A stretch of 64,000 nucleotides of DNA. Source: Anaerobiospirillum sp. NML120448. GTDB lineage: Bacteria; Pseudomonadota; Gammaproteobacteria; Enterobacterales; Succinivibrionaceae. The notes under the pieces are model-generated. The model was not told where the DNA came from, made no database searches, and saw only the letters and a program-made list of their open reading frames with translations. This document shows, one piece after another, positions 37,096-46,989 of this stretch (positions are counted from its first letter, which is position 1; every line of letters begins with the position of its first letter). The stretch is from the NCBI RefSeq assembly GCF_023050945.1, contig NZ_JALKIM010000004.1:1-64000 (forward strand), read 5' to 3'. A program made the position numbers and the translations under genes.

Positions 37096-38067
37096 TTATT
37101 GCTGAGAGCGTAATACCTCTAATACAGCCTCTAACTCACTTGGTAACGGAGCCTCTACTTTTTGCACACGATTAGTAGCAGGATCAATGAAACTTACTCT
37201 AAAGGCATGTAAGAACATACGGTGCATACCCAAGCTCTTTAAATAAGCATTAAAGGCCTTATCACCATACTTATCATCACCACCTACAGCATGTTTAACA
37301 TAGGCACTGTGAACACGAATTTGATGGGTACGACCAGTATGAGGCATAGCAGCCATTAAAGTAGCAGTGTCACCAAAGCTCTCTACAATGTCATAGCCAG
37401 TAGAAGATGGAGCACCCTCTTTAAAGTTAACCTCCACCATACGCTCACCAGAGCGTAATTCATTACGAACTAAAGGAGCATTAACTAAATTGACCTTACG
37501 ATCCCATTTGCCAGGAACCAAGGTTAAATAGCGCTTTTTAACTACACGGTTACGAAACTGCTCATGTAAGTTACGTAAAGCTGAACGGCGCTTAGCAATA
37601 ATCAAAGCACCTGAAGTTTCACGATCCAAGCGGTGAGCTAACTCTAAAAATGTTTCTTGAGGATATAAAGCTCTCATAGCCTCAATCAAGCCAAACTCAA
37701 TACCAGATCCACCATGAGCGGCTAAACCTGCTGGCTTATCAACCACAATCAAGAGCTCATTTTCAAATAAGATACGATTTTTGAGATCTTGTACTAAATG
37801 CAAATTACTTGAAGGAATGGTAACAGGGCCAGAGCTTACTCGTACAGGAGGAATTCTAATCTCATCACCTGCTTTAAGCTTGTAAGAAGGACTGACACGA
37901 CCTTTATTTACTCTTACCTCACCACGGCGCAAGATGCGATAAATCATGCTTCTTGGAACACCTTTGAGGACACGAGCTAAATAGTTATCAAGACGCTGGC
38001 CATCATCATCGTAACTAGCGGTCTTATAAGTAACCTTTAACTGTTCCTGACTGTTTGGCTCTGCCAT
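37096..38067 (-). CDS. rluC: 23S rRNA pseudouridine synthase RluC
   Basis: RluC makes pseudouridines 955, 2504 and 2580 in 23S rRNA. The 323-residue product (E. coli 319) has an N-terminal S4 RNA-binding domain (about 20-85, RLDNYLARVLKGVPRSMIYRILRRG in outline) and the RluA-type catalytic domain with HRLDRETSG (catalytic Asp about residue 148), the KRYL motif, and PHTGRTHQIRVH. I start at the ATG at 38067 because GAGGGA lies 7 bases upstream; an in-frame TTG at 38082 overlaps that Shine-Dalgarno. It is divergent from rne, as in many gammaproteobacteria, but the intergenic distance of about 1.7 kb is exceptional. Confidence 0.96.
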   Translation of the reverse strand: MAEPNSQEQLKVTYKTASYDDDGQRLDNYLARVLKGVPRSMIYRILRRGEVRVNKGRVSPSYKLKAGDEIRIPPVRVSSGPVTIPSSNLHLVQDLKNRILFENELLIVVDKPAGLAAHGGSGIEFGLIEAMRALYPQETFLELAHRLDRETSGALIIAKRRSALRNLHEQFRNRVVKKRYLTLVPGKWDRKVNLVNAPLVRNELRSGERMVEVNFKEGAPSSTGYDIVESFGDTATLMAAMPHTGRTHQIRVHSAYVKHAVGGDDKYGDKAFNAYLKSLGMHRMFLHAFRVSFIDPATNRVQKVEAPLPSELEAVLEVLRSQQ

Positions 38068-38335
38068 CTTAAAATCCCTCAATTAATATAGGACATATTC
38101 TTTAGATAATTACGTCCCCAGACACTGTTTTGTGTAGGCCGACAATATTGTAAAACGGCTTATTTTAGCAAAGTTCCACCCTACTCTCTAGCATAAGCTG
38201 TGATAAAGCTAAGGATTTAGTGCGTTAATAGCAGCTTGCACATTAAGACTCAACCAGAGGCGCTATAGTATTTTCTCTACCAAAACTCATATGACACCGC
38301 CCATCCTACCACCATCCTAACTTGCAGCTCTACAA

Positions 38336-38520
38336 TGCACATCACCACCCTTTTCCTGCCTGCTAGCTGGCTAGCTTGGCTAGCTAGCCAAGCTCTTCCT
38401 GGCAGTCTGCGCTGCCTGGCCGCCTGCCCAGTTCTGCCAGGCAGCTGGCAGCCTGCCATGCCATGACCTGGCCAGACATGACCTGCCTGATGCCTTGGCA
38501 TGCTTGATATCTTGGGATGG
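38336..38520. repeat. GC-rich GCTAGC/CCTGCC palindromic island
   Basis: Overlapping words CCTGCC, GCTAGC, TGGCTAGC, CCAGGCAG and GGCAGC produce many inverted repeats, for example GGCTAGCTTGGCTAGCTAGCC. It shares vocabulary with the island at 47690-47775. Confidence 0.65.
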
Positions 38521-38681
38521 CAGGATGAAGTAAATTGCTTGAGCTCAGGGAGGCGAGGCTTTATTTCCTCATTAATAAAGTACATTAAGTTTATTTTTTT
38601 ATGAGCCTGATAAGGGGGCTTGTCTAAGCGCTATTTTCTAAAGTTTTTTAGTAATTATGTGGAGGTAGATAATTAAATATC

Positions 38682-38711
38682 TTGTATCAATGATGAGCTT
38701 TGTAAGATAAT
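38682..38711 (+). promoter_or_regulatory. Candidate promoter of the structured RNA
   Basis: TTGTAT and GATAAT are separated by 18 bases. The -10 is good and the -35 is weak. Confidence 0.3.
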
Positions 38712-38717
38712 ATGCCA

Positions 38718-39014
38718 TGTTGCGGCAAGTTAACGGTGGTCTTTAAGACACGACCCCTTTACTTTGCCTAGTGGCGCTCTGTATGGCACGGCCATACGTC
38801 GCAAACTAAAGAGAATTACTGTGTTCTTAGTAACGAGTCAGGAGCTAAAACTTATAAATAAGTTTAATCCTGAACCATGAGCAAACGTGATCATAAGGTG
38901 TGACTTGAGCACATATTGGAGCTTAAGAAACTCAAAACAGATCTACTTTGCTTTGATGTTAAATCAGCTCCCTTACTTTAAACCTTTTATAGGCGTAAGC
39001 AGGGGATTTTTTTT
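38718..39014 (+). ncRNA. Candidate structured noncoding RNA, about 300 nt
   Basis: Nested helices are readable by eye. CTTTACTTTGC (38757-38767) pairs with GCAAACTAAAG (38801-38811) with one mismatch, and encloses the perfect hairpin GTATGGC-ACG-GCCATAC (38781-38797). Next, CAGGA (38839-38843) pairs with TCCTG (38868-38872) around AACTTAT/ATAAGTT (38849-38864). It ends in an intrinsic-type terminator, CTCCCTTAC (38968-38976) with GTAAGCAGGGG (from 38995), followed by T8 (39007-39014). I compared it mentally with tmRNA, RNase P RNA and 6S RNA and it fits none. The 5' end is approximate. It could be an independent RNA or an attenuated rne leader. Confidence 0.4.
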
Positions 39015-39018
39015 GTAA

Positions 39019-39751
39019 ATAATATATAGTTTTGTAAAGCTTATGCTGTTTTACAGCTAACAATGCTAGTGTTACTTATTTGTATTAAGTAGGCCTAGCC
39101 AATTGCAAAACACCTAAAGCTAGAACGTTACAGCACTAGATTAAACTGTGATCTTGGCTCTTAACCAAGCAGGATCATAATTAAGAGAGTGATTAGTTTT
39201 CTTTATAGTAGCGATAAAGAGTCGACACGGTTGCTCCATCAAGCCCCCTCTTCTAAGAAGATAAGGCGCGCTTGTTGTAGCTTATTACAAATTTCAATAC
39301 TTATAGGATCAGAAAACTCCTTTGCGCCTAATTCCTGTAGTTAATGGGTGAATTTTCAGCTATTACCAGGGTGCGCCCAGTTTCTCATTGTGATTTTTAT
39401 TGCTTAATAGTTAGGACTTTAGTCCTACACTAATGTTCACTGCTTTAACCTATGTCATAGCCATGTGCTAGCCATAAATTAAAGTTAATAAACAATAGGC
39501 CCTTAACAAAATTTAACTTTCCATTTTATAAGGACAAGACTTTGCTATCTTATAAGTAATTGTAAGCTCAATCTTAAATATCCCTCCTAACTTATACTTA
39601 GGATGATGATAGTTATTGGCTGGCAATTACAAGCTTTATTTGCGTAGTAACTTGCGTTAATTTTGTCTATTAAGCATGAAAGCATTGCTATTTTTTAAGC
39701 AGAAGCTGTGTTCTGATTTCTAGGAAGGATTGCCGTATAAGGATCTTTTCC
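39019..39751 (+). promoter_or_regulatory. Hairpin-rich leader region of rne
   Basis: Several stems precede rne: TGATCTTGG/CCAAG...ATCA (about 39150-39180), TCTTC/GAAGA, GGG/GCCC (about 39370), and TAGGACT/AGTCCTA (39412-39427). In E. coli the long rne leader mediates autoregulation by RNase E. That a similar leader exists here is inference. The rne Shine-Dalgarno AAGGA is at 39739-39743. Confidence 0.4.
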
Positions 39752-42700
39752 GTGAAAAGAATGCTTATCAACGCCACGCAAGAAGAAGAAGTGCGTGTTG
39801 CGCTTGTCGATGGTAATAAACTTTATGACCTCGATATTGAATCACCTCAACATGCCAATAAGAAGGCCAATATTTATAAGGGTGTTATCACTCGTATTGA
39901 GCCAAGCTTAGAGGCTGCTTTCGTAGACTATGGCGTAGAGCGTCATGGCTTTTTACCTTTAAAGGAAATTGCCCGTGAGTACTACCCAGAAGGCACCAAC
40001 TTTAGCGACCATAGCCAATTAAAGTCTGCTCTTAAAGAGGGACAAGAGGTTATTGTTCAGATTGAAAAAGAAGAACGTGGTCAAAAAGGTGCTGCTTTAA
40101 CTACCTTTATTTCCCTTGCAGGTTCTTATTTAGTTTTAATGCCTAATAACCCACGTGCTGGCGGTATTTCTCGTCGTATTGAGGGTGAAGAGCGTGCTGA
40201 AATTCGTGCTGCTTTTGAGGGTATTGATATTCCTCACGGCATGGGTGTAATCATTCGTACTGCTGGTGTAGGCAAGAGCTCTGAGGAACTTTCCTGGGAC
40301 TTATCTATTTTAACTAAGCTTTGGGAAATGATTAAAAAAGCTGCCTCCACTAAAAAGGCTCCTTTTTTAATTCACCAAGAGTCTAGCATTGCCATTCGTG
40401 CTATTCGTGACTACTTACGTCCTGATATTGGCGAAATTTTAGTTGATAGCAAAGATGTTTATGAGCACATTGTTCATCACATTAAATTAGTACGCCCAGA
40501 ATTTTCTGAGCGTGTTCGTTTATACCGTGGCGACATTCCATTATTCTCTAAATATCAAATCGAAAGCCAGATTGAATCAGCTTACTTACGTGAAGTACGT
40601 TTACCATCTGGTGGCGCTATTGTTATTGACCCTACCGAAGCTCTTACCTCTATCGACGTTAACTCAGCTAAGGCTACTCGTGGCGGCGATATTGAAGAAA
40701 CTGCGCTACAAACTAATATTGAAGCAGCAGAGGAAATTGCTCGTCAATTACGTTTACGAGACGTAGGTGGATTGGTTGTTATCGATTTTATCGATATGAG
40801 CCCAATCAAGAACCAAAGAGAAATTGAAAATCGTATGCGTGAGGCATGCCGTCAAGACCGTGCTCGCATTCAATTTTCTCGTATCTCCCGCTTCGGTCTT
40901 TTAGAGATGTCTCGCCAAAGATTGCGTCCATCTTTAGAGGAATCATCAAGCCACGTATGTCCAATGTGTCAAGGCCAGGGTACTATTAGAGATACTGCGT
41001 CTTTGGCGTTATCGATCATGCGTCTGGTCGAAGAAGAAGCACATAAAGAGCATACAGGCGACGTCATGGCCTTTGCTCCAGTTGAGATCGCAACTTTCAT
41101 TTTGAATAACAAGCGTCGTCAACTAGAAAATATTGAAAAGAATACTGGCATTAAGGTTACTGTAATTCCAGATCCTCACATGATGGCCCCTAGCTATGAG
41201 GTTCACCGTGTACTAAACAGCGCTCAAAGCTTACCTTTAGACTGCTCTAAGGATGACCCATCCGAGCTCTTACGTGAGCGTGCTGCTAAGGCCCGTGCTC
41301 AAATTCAAGATAGCATGCTCCGCCGTGAGTTTGCTAACAAGAAGCAACAGCAGCCAAGTGCTAAAGAAACCCCTATGGTTTATACCGAGGATATTACTAT
41401 TAACTCTCCAGCCCCCAATGCTTTAGAGTCCACTGGTGATAACCCTCATACCATACAGGTAAAAAATGCTAACACCACCCAAAATCCCAATTTAAGCCCA
41501 GTTCATGTAACTGATGGTGGGTCAAGCGATGGTTCTAGCGGTGGAGTTTTCTCTAAACTCTTCTCCTTTATCGGTAATATCTTTAAAGGTGGTGACGTGC
41601 CAGCTCAAAATAAATCTGCAAACGGCAATACTAAGGATAAAGCCCCTGAGGGTTCAGACAATGCCGTAGGTGGTCGTGATAACTCTAATTCACGTCGCAA
41701 TCCTAATAACCGTCGTAACAATCAAAAACGCCGCTCCGACCGAGCCGAGCGCCCAGAGCGTGGCGAACGCCCTGAGCGTGGCGAGCGCTTAGACCGTTCT
41801 GAGCGTGATCGTCGCAAGAGTGAACGTTTTGAAAAGGCAGAGCGCCAAAACCGCTCCGAGAGAAACATGCGTGATGAGCGCATGGAACGTCCAGAGCGTC
41901 CTGAGCGTAGCCCTCGCGAGGAGCGCATGGAGCGCCCAGAGCGTATGGACAGAGCCGAACGCCCAGAGCGCAGCCCACGTGACGAGCGTGCTGAGCGTCC
42001 TATGCGTGAAGAGCGCCCAGAGCGTATGGACAGAACTGAGCGTCCAGAGCGCAGCCCACGTGATGAACGTGCTGAGCGCCCTATGCGTGATGAGCGTAAT
42101 TCCTTTGAGGATATTAGAGCAGATCAAGAGTTGTTTGCCGCCTCACAAGGTGACTTACCAATGGACAATTTAGAGCAAGAGCGCTCTGAGCGTCCTGCAC
42201 GTGGCGAGCGTGCCCGTAAAGAGCGCACCCGTCCTGAGCGTAGCGAGCGTACCCGTAAGGAGCGTCCAGCCCGTGAGGATCGTCGCTCTAAGAAGGTAGA
42301 ACGCACTAAGCCAAAGATTGCTCTTAATGCCCATACTGTAGGCTTTAATGACCTTGAGAGCTTTGATGTTGCTAACTTAACTATTAGCAAGAACTTTACC
42401 TTTAGCGAGCAAGACTTTACTTGTGCCCCTATGGGTCAAGGCCCTGATGTTCAACTACCATTTGAGCAAGCCACTCAAGCTCGTGCTTATGAGGATGGTT
42501 ACGACTTTAACAAGGACGATTCAGCTGGTGGCTATAATGATGCTGCTGTTTCTGCTGAGGTTTCTACCATCTCAGAGCCTGCTGCTATTGAACTTGCCTT
42601 TAGCCAAGATCATGAAGCCCGTGACTTTGAAGCTGGTAATGAATTTGTAAAGTGTGAGCGTGCTGGTGGTTTACATGCAGCCTTACGTCTTGAGAGCAGT

Positions 42701-44068
42701 GAAGCTGCCCTTTCTATGGACGACGAGCAAGCACAACAGCTCTTACACGAGCACTTCTTTACCCGTCCAGAGCCAACAGGTGCAACTTTAAGTGAGTTTG
42801 ACCCTAATGGTGAAGCCAAGGCTAAATTAGCTAAAGCTCGTGCTGCTTTAAGCCCAGCCATCTCTAACTGCGATGCTCCTGTTGCTAAGGCAGAAACTCA
42901 AGCTTGCGAGGCTGAGGCTGTAGCAATTGATTCTCCAGAGGCCCAAGAAGCTTTACAGATGCAAGAAACTACAGAGGCTACCGAAGCTCAAGAGCAAGTA
43001 GTTATTGAGGTTAAGCGCAATAACAGCCGTGCTAAAGCTCAAAAGTCTGAGCGTACCCCACGTCACAATAAAGCTAAGCAAGCTGTAGAGGCAGATTCAG
43101 AGGCTGCTGTAGAGAAAGCTCAAAACGATGATGTTTCTGCTAGCTTGGATGCTTTACTAAGCTCTAATTCTTTTATTGATGACTTTGAGGGTGATGATGA
43201 TGGCCGCCCACGTAAAAGTCGTAAGCAAGAGCGCACTGCCTCTAGACGAGGTAAGAAGGCTGAAACTTTAGAAACTACAACTAGTGAAATTGAAGAACAA
43301 CCAGTAATGGAAACTGAAATTTCTGTAGTTGATGAGGTTATTGAGTCTCCAGAGCCACGCAAGCACATTGCTCAGGTTTACGAAGAGACTGATGCTGACG
43401 ACACCTCTGATGAGTTAGAGCCATATGAGAGCCCTTATGAGCGTTCTCGTCATGTGAGTGACTTTTGGTCAGCCGACCGCAAAGACCGACTCTCAGCCCG
43501 TTATGCCCGTGTAATGCGTGATGATAATGTTGAAGAATTCGACCACGATGCTCGTACTCGCAACATTAGAACTACCATTACTGAGGCCGTCTCAAGTTTT
43601 GATGATAGCTCTATCTTAGATAGCACTATTATTGATAACTCTAAGTATAAGACTGAGTCTGACCTTGCAGACGAAGATAGAGAAGACATTATTGAGGCTA
43701 AGTTTAAGTCCATTACTAAGGCATTTAATTATGATGAGGCCCTAGCTGACGCTATGGACACCGATCAGGAATTGCTTGACCCTCAAGAGGACGATAACCA
43801 GCAAGAAGAGGAAGTAGAAACTCCAGCTCCTAAGCGTAAGCGTGCTCCTGCTAAAAACAAAAAGGTAGAAGAAGCACAGCAAGAGAGCACTATTGATGCT
43901 TCTGACTTTGATTTTGCTGCCCACCAAGAGGTGCAAAATAAGTTAGACAACGATATGGAAGCTTTTGCTCAATCTTTAGCTCAAAACACTCATAAATCTG
44001 ATGAGGATGACTTCTCTAAGTCATTAAACCAAGCTTATCAAGAGTTTAAAGAGAAATCTGACAACTAA
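39752..44068 (+). CDS. rne: Ribonuclease E
   Basis: The essential endonuclease and degradosome scaffold. The catalytic half (residues 1 to about 520) closely follows E. coli: [10 protein letters not shown], the S1 domain ([22 protein letters not shown]), the 5'-sensor and RNase H-like regions, catalytic Asp in [13 protein letters not shown] and VVIDFIDM, and the Zn-link CPMC at residues 403-406. An amphipathic membrane-anchor-like segment ([16 protein letters not shown], about 597-613) corresponds to E. coli segment A. Then comes an Arg/Glu/Pro repeat tract (about 655-805), a second Arg-rich block, and about 550 residues of acidic disordered sequence. At 1438 residues it is about 380 longer than the E. 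coli enzyme. The start is GTG with AAGGA 8 bases upstream. Confidence 0.97.
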   Translation: MKRMLINATQEEEVRVALVDGNKLYDLDIESPQHANKKANIYKGVITRIEPSLEAAFVDYGVERHGFLPLKEIAREYYPEGTNFSDHSQLKSALKEGQEVIVQIEKEERGQKGAALTTFISLAGSYLVLMPNNPRAGGISRRIEGEERAEIRAAFEGIDIPHGMGVIIRTAGVGKSSEELSWDLSILTKLWEMIKKAASTKKAPFLIHQESSIAIRAIRDYLRPDIGEILVDSKDVYEHIVHHIKLVRPEFSERVRLYRGDIPLFSKYQIESQIESAYLREVRLPSGGAIVIDPTEALTSIDVNSAKATRGGDIEETALQTNIEAAEEIARQLRLRDVGGLVVIDFIDMSPIKNQREIENRMREACRQDRARIQFSRISRFGLLEMSRQRLRPSLEESSSHVCPMCQGQGTIRDTASLALSIMRLVEEEAHKEHTGDVMAFAPVEIATFILNNKRRQLENIEKNTGIKVTVIPDPHMMAPSYEVHRVLNSAQSLPLDCSKDDPSELLRERAAKARAQIQDSMLRREFANKKQQQPSAKETPMVYTEDITINSPAPNALESTGDNPHTIQVKNANTTQNPNLSPVHVTDGGSSDGSSGGVFSKLFSFIGNIFKGGDVPAQNKSANGNTKDKAPEGSDNAVGGRDNSNSRRNPNNRRNNQKRRSDRAERPERGERPERGERLDRSERDRRKSERFEKAERQNRSERNMRDERMERPERPERSPREERMERPERMDRAERPERSPRDERAERPMREERPERMDRTERPERSPRDERAERPMRDERNSFEDIRADQELFAASQGDLPMDNLEQERSERPARGERARKERTRPERSERTRKERPAREDRRSKKVERTKPKIALNAHTVGFNDLESFDVANLTISKNFTFSEQDFTCAPMGQGPDVQLPFEQATQARAYEDGYDFNKDDSAGGYNDAAVSAEVSTISEPAAIELAFSQDHEARDFEAGNEFVKCERAGGLHAALRLESSEAALSMDDEQAQQLLHEHFFTRPEPTGATLSEFDPNGEAKAKLAKARAALSPAISNCDAPVAKAETQACEAEAVAIDSPEAQEALQMQETTEATEAQEQVVIEVKRNNSRAKAQKSERTPRHNKAKQAVEADSEAAVEKAQNDDVSASLDALLSSNSFIDDFEGDDDGRPRKSRKQERTASRRGKKAETLETTTSEIEEQPVMETEISVVDEVIESPEPRKHIAQVYEETDADDTSDELEPYESPYERSRHVSDFWSADRKDRLSARYARVMRDDNVEEFDHDARTRNIRTTITEAVSSFDDSSILDSTIIDNSKYKTESDLADEDREDIIEAKFKSITKAFNYDEALADAMDTDQELLDPQEDDNQQEEEVETPAPKRKRAPAKNKKVEEAQQESTIDASDFDFAAHQEVQNKLDNDMEAFAQSLAQNTHKSDEDDFSKSLNQAYQEFKEKSDN
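41945..42095 (+). repeat. 81-bp tandem repeat inside rne
   Basis: The unit beginning ATGGACAGAGCCGAACGCC at 41945 recurs at 42026, exactly 81 bp later, with few changes. It encodes 27-residue units ([20 protein letters not shown] and onward). The surrounding tract (41735-42100) is built of smaller related units. Confidence 0.85.
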
Positions 44069-44122
44069 TTTAAGCTAAAAAACTCTAAAGCCAGCGCTCC
44101 TCCATAAGCCCTGGCTTATCCC

Positions 44123-44165
44123 AAAGCCCTTAAACTTAAAAAAGTTTAGGGGCTTTGCTTTTTCT
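44123..44165 (+). terminator. Terminator of rne
   Basis: AAAGCCCTTAAACT pairs with AGTTTAGGGGCTTT (one wobble), followed by GCTTTTTCT. Confidence 0.85.
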
Positions 44166-44380
44166 CCCCATGCCCATCCCTTGGCCACGCTTTGGCCATG
44201 TTCTAGCCCTAGCCCATGCCCAACCACTGCCAACACTCTACCAACAACCTATCAACGCTTTGCCAAAACTATAAACACAACCTACCAACGCTTTGCTGCA
44301 CTGCGCTGCCATGCATTGCCCTGCCAGGGCTATGGCCCTAAGTTAATGTTCCTATTACTATCTACAGCCTTAAAGTAAAA
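44166..44380. repeat. Low-complexity CCAACGCTTTG/GCCCATGCC island
   Basis: Words CCATGCCCA, TTGGCCA, CAACGCTTTGCC and CCTACCAACGCTTTGC recur. Noncoding; a 65-codon frame across it has no support. Confidence 0.5.
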
Positions 44381-44384
44381 AGGC

Positions 44385-44424
44385 AAAAAAAATGGCCATA
44401 CTGAATATATGGCCAATTTTTTTT
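44385..44424. terminator. Bidirectional terminator
   Basis: TGGCCATA/TATGGCCA is flanked by A8 and T8, so it is efficient on both strands. It ends the minus-strand lipoprotein gene. Confidence 0.9.
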
Positions 44425-44466
44425 GAGCTAACTTAGAGCTCAAAGTGGTGTTCAATTCTTAAAGCT

Positions 44467-44823
44467 TTAGCATCTACCTGCAGCTTTTAGGAGGGCATTG
44501 CAATTGCCTTTGTTAGCAGGTGTAGCGGTGCCATCCTTTGAAATCTTGGTGCAAAGAGCATCTGATGTAATAGCAACAGCAGAAGTAAAGTAACACTTAT
44601 AGCGATTACCTTTCTTGTCATAAACATCGAAATTAACAGCGTCTATGCCACCTTTTACAGAGTCCTTATCAAGTGTCAACTGAGATTTGTCGATGCCTAT
44701 GGCACTCTCAGCTTTATCAAGGTAACTATCATCAGATGTGATTCCTTGTGAAACCATGCCACAGCCATTTAAAAATAAAGCTACAGAAGTAGCTGCCAAA
44801 GTTTTTACCACTAAACTATTCAT
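44467..44823 (-). CDS. Small Cys-rich lipoprotein of unknown function
   Basis: 118 residues from the ATG at 44823, which has GGATC just upstream. A signal sequence ends in the lipobox LFLNGC, so the mature protein starts at a lipidated Cys and is anchored in the outer or inner membrane. The mature part has about 95 residues with four further cysteines (YKCYF, LCTK, GNCN, GRC) and a predicted beta-rich stretch (GIDAVNFDVYDKKGNRYKCYFTS). An upstream in-frame start at 44844 would add MHFYGSY and is less likely. No family is recognised. It is monocistronic, with its own promoter and terminator. Confidence 0.8.
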   Translation of the reverse strand: MNSLVVKTLAATSVALFLNGCGMVSQGITSDDSYLDKAESAIGIDKSQLTLDKDSVKGGIDAVNFDVYDKKGNRYKCYFTSAVAITSDALCTKISKDGTATPANKGNCNALLKAAGRC

Positions 44824-44884
44824 ATATGATCCATAAAAATGCACTATACCTTTAGTACAGCACGTAAAAATCGATTTTCTATTA

Positions 44885-44890
44885 ATTATA
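44885..44890 (-). promoter_or_regulatory. -10 element of the lipoprotein gene
   Basis: A perfect TATAAT on the minus strand about 62 bases upstream of the ATG. The -35 (TTTGGT, 16 bases away) is weak. Confidence 0.5.
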
Positions 44891-45144
44891 TCTAGGCAAA
44901 ATTGATACCAAATTTCACTTGCTATTTTTTACTGACCCTACTTACATCTATTATGCATTACTCTTCAAAGTGCCTTGCCTAATAGTAAAAAACTTTCCAA
45001 ATATCTCTTAGAGAGCCTTGTACAAATTATCAGCTCTAAAAGCCTTTATGTAGGGCAGGACAGGCTTTTAAGGGCCCTAAAAACACAAAAGGCTTTAACC
45101 TACGAGGTTAAAGCCTTGAGCCTAAACAATGAGCTTATTATTGC
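44891..45144. other. Gap between suhB and the lipoprotein gene
   Basis: It contains only the suhB terminator at 45080-45117 and no gene. Confidence 0.5.
45080..45117 (-). terminator. Terminator of suhB
   Basis: AAGGCTTTAACC/GGTTAAAGCCTT has a 5-base loop; TTGTGTTTTT follows on the minus strand. Confidence 0.9.
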
Positions 45145-45948
45145 TTAGCGTAAGATGCCTGGAAGATTTGGAGCATCACAAACCTTAGCTAAAAGGTTCT
45201 TTACAATATGAGCATTGCCAACTACGATATTGCCGCTCTTAGAGAAATTTGGAGCACCAGTAAAGTCAGTAGCAATACCACCAGCTTCACGTAAAATTAA
45301 AGAGCCAGCAGCAAAATCCCATGGCTTTAAGCCTTGCTCTAAGTAAGCATCATAACGGCCACAAGCAGCATAGCAAAGATCTAAGCTAGCACAACCAGAG
45401 CGACGTACATCTGCACATTGGTTAATTAAGCGAGTGAATAACTCCATATAAGCATCCATACGCTCACGATAACGTACAGGGAAAGCAGTGCAAACTACAG
45501 CACCATCAACGCTTTGATGATTGCCTACACGGATGCGACGGTTATTTAAATAAGCACCCTCGCCTGCGCTACCTAAGAACATCTCGTCCTTAATAGGATC
45601 AAAGACTACACCCAAGATGATACGACCCTTGTGTTGTAAGCCAATAGACACAGCACAATGAGGAATACCCTTAACAAAGTTGGTGGTGCCATCAATTGGA
45701 TCGATAATCCAGACGTACTCGGAATCTTTATTACCTTGAAGACCACCTTCCTCGCCTAAAACAGCGTGGTCACGGTAGGACTTTAATAAAATAGAAGTAA
45801 CAGTATTTTCGCACTCACGATCAATATCAGTTACTAAGTCGTCTTTGCGCTTTTCCTCTACAGTAAAATTATCCTGACCGAGGTTACGAGCAATGACCTT
45901 ACCAGCAGCACGTGCGGCACGTTCTGCAATATTAAGCATTGGATGCAT
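45145..45948 (-). CDS. suhB: Inositol-1-monophosphatase SuhB
   Basis: A 267-residue Mg-dependent phosphatase, the same length as E. coli SuhB, which also joins the rRNA antitermination complex with NusA. The N-terminus MHPMLNIAERAAR is nearly that of E. coli. Metal ligands are visible in VLGEEGG, in WIIDPIDGTTNFVKG and in the C-terminal LKPWDFAAGSLILREAGG motif. VRRSGCASLDLCYAACGRYDAY also fits. A perfect TATAAT lies on the minus strand at 45984-45989, giving a leader of roughly 30 bases. It is divergent from the nitrilase gene with 92 bases between starts. Confidence 0.97.
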   Translation of the reverse strand: MHPMLNIAERAARAAGKVIARNLGQDNFTVEEKRKDDLVTDIDRECENTVTSILLKSYRDHAVLGEEGGLQGNKDSEYVWIIDPIDGTTNFVKGIPHCAVSIGLQHKGRIILGVVFDPIKDEMFLGSAGEGAYLNNRRIRVGNHQSVDGAVVCTAFPVRYRERMDAYMELFTRLINQCADVRRSGCASLDLCYAACGRYDAYLEQGLKPWDFAAGSLILREAGGIATDFTGAPNFSKSGNIVVGNAHIVKNLLAKVCDAPNLPGILR

Positions 45949-45962
45949 GTTAAAGAGCTCTC

Positions 45963-45991
45963 TTGGTTAAACAAAAGTGCTTTATTATACA
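45963..45991. promoter_or_regulatory. Divergent promoter between suhB and the nitrilase gene
   Basis: On the minus strand TATAAT (45984-45989) serves suhB. On the plus strand TTGGTT-17-TATACA (45963-45991) could serve the nitrilase gene. The two overlap, so transcription may compete. Confidence 0.45.
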
Positions 45992-46040
45992 AATTTGCAA
46001 GCCTTTGATATCACATTTTTTTAAATTTTTTTCAATTATT

Positions 46041-46892
46041 ATGAGTAAACTAACTATTGCCCTGCTACAGATTTCGCCATGCTCAAGCTTAAAAGAAAAC
46101 CTAACTAAAGGCATCAATGCTTGTTTGGCAGCTAAACTAGGTGGAGCTGATATTGCCCTATTTCCAGAAATGTATAGCAATGGCTATGATATATACGATC
46201 GTAAATTTGACGATTGGAAACAGGAAGCTATTACCCTCAATGACGATTTTGTCCTAACTTTCCAAGAGCTATCAAAACAACTTAATATGGCCATTGGCCT
46301 TACCTTATTAGAAAAGATTTCTTATAGCCAATATCCACAGAACACTTTGGTACTGTTTGATAGAAAAGGCAGGCGAGTACTTACCTATGCTAAGGTGCAT
46401 ACTTGTGATTTTGATGTTGAGCGCTACTTATCGTCAGGTGAAGACTTCTATGTATGCGATCTTGATACCGATTGTGGTACAGTCAAAGTAGGAGCCATGA
46501 TTTGCTATGATCGTGAATTTCCTGAAAGCGCCCGCATTCTCATGCTCAAAGGAGCTGAGTTAATCCTAGTGCCTAATGCTTGTCCTATGGAAATTAATCG
46601 TATCTCCCAACTACGAGCACGTGCCTTTGAAAACATGCTGGCCGTAGCAACATGCAATTACCCCATCAATGTGCCAGACTGTAATGGCCACTCTACTATA
46701 TTTGATGGTGTGGTCTATAAAAAGAATGAAAATGAATCCCGTGATACTTGTATTTTACAGGCCCCTGAGAGTGAAGGTATTTACTTAGCTACCATAGATT
46801 TAGATGAGCTTAGAGAATATCGCAATAATGAAATACATGGTAATGCTTATCGTAAGCCTGATAAATATCAGCTCTTAGTCAAAAAGATTTAG
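46041..46892 (+). CDS. Carbon-nitrogen hydrolase (nitrilase superfamily)
   Basis: A 283-residue cytoplasmic amidase-type enzyme. The catalytic triad Glu-Lys-Cys is in place: Glu43 in LFPEMYSNGY, Lys118 in TYAKVHTCDF and Cys155 in GAMICYDREFPESAR. The closing motif DELREYRNNEIHGNAYRKPDKY resembles omega-amidase/N-carbamoylputrescine-type and predicted carbon-nitrogen hydrolases. The substrate is not deducible. I use the ATG at 46041; an in-frame TTG 26 codons upstream would overlap the suhB promoter region and add an unrelated Phe-rich sequence. No Shine-Dalgarno is visible. The next gene starts 97 bases later. Confidence 0.9.
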   Translation: MSKLTIALLQISPCSSLKENLTKGINACLAAKLGGADIALFPEMYSNGYDIYDRKFDDWKQEAITLNDDFVLTFQELSKQLNMAIGLTLLEKISYSQYPQNTLVLFDRKGRRVLTYAKVHTCDFDVERYLSSGEDFYVCDLDTDCGTVKVGAMICYDREFPESARILMLKGAELILVPNACPMEINRISQLRARAFENMLAVATCNYPINVPDCNGHSTIFDGVVYKKNENESRDTCILQAPESEGIYLATIDLDELREYRNNEIHGNAYRKPDKYQLLVKKI

Positions 46893-46989
46893 CTTAAATT
46901 ACCTTTATTAATTGCTACCCCTTGATTTAAACTTTACTAGACCCCACTATCATTTCCAGCAATAGCAAATTTCACTATAGTACCCAAAT

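Larger units (their letters stand above)
38068..39751. other. 1.7-kb rluC-rne intergenic region
   Basis: Contains, from left to right, a GC-rich GCTAGC/CCTGCC repeat island (38336-38520), a candidate structured RNA ending in a terminator (38718-39014), and a second hairpin-rich stretch leading into rne (39019-39751). No protein-coding frame is convincing; a 102-codon frame on the minus strand is an artefact of the GC-rich island. Confidence 0.6.

Noticed and set aside
38277-38585. 102-codon minus-strand ORF
   Set aside because: It follows the GC-rich palindromic island; composition is Gly/Ala/Arg noise, without a Shine-Dalgarno or a domain.
38718-39014. tmRNA, RNase P RNA or 6S RNA
   Set aside because: None of the conserved tmRNA tag or tRNA-like end, RNase P core or 6S features that I can recall is present.
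41703-42127. Antisense ORFs under the RNase E repeat tract
   Set aside because: Mirror images of an Arg/Glu repeat on the other strand; no start context.
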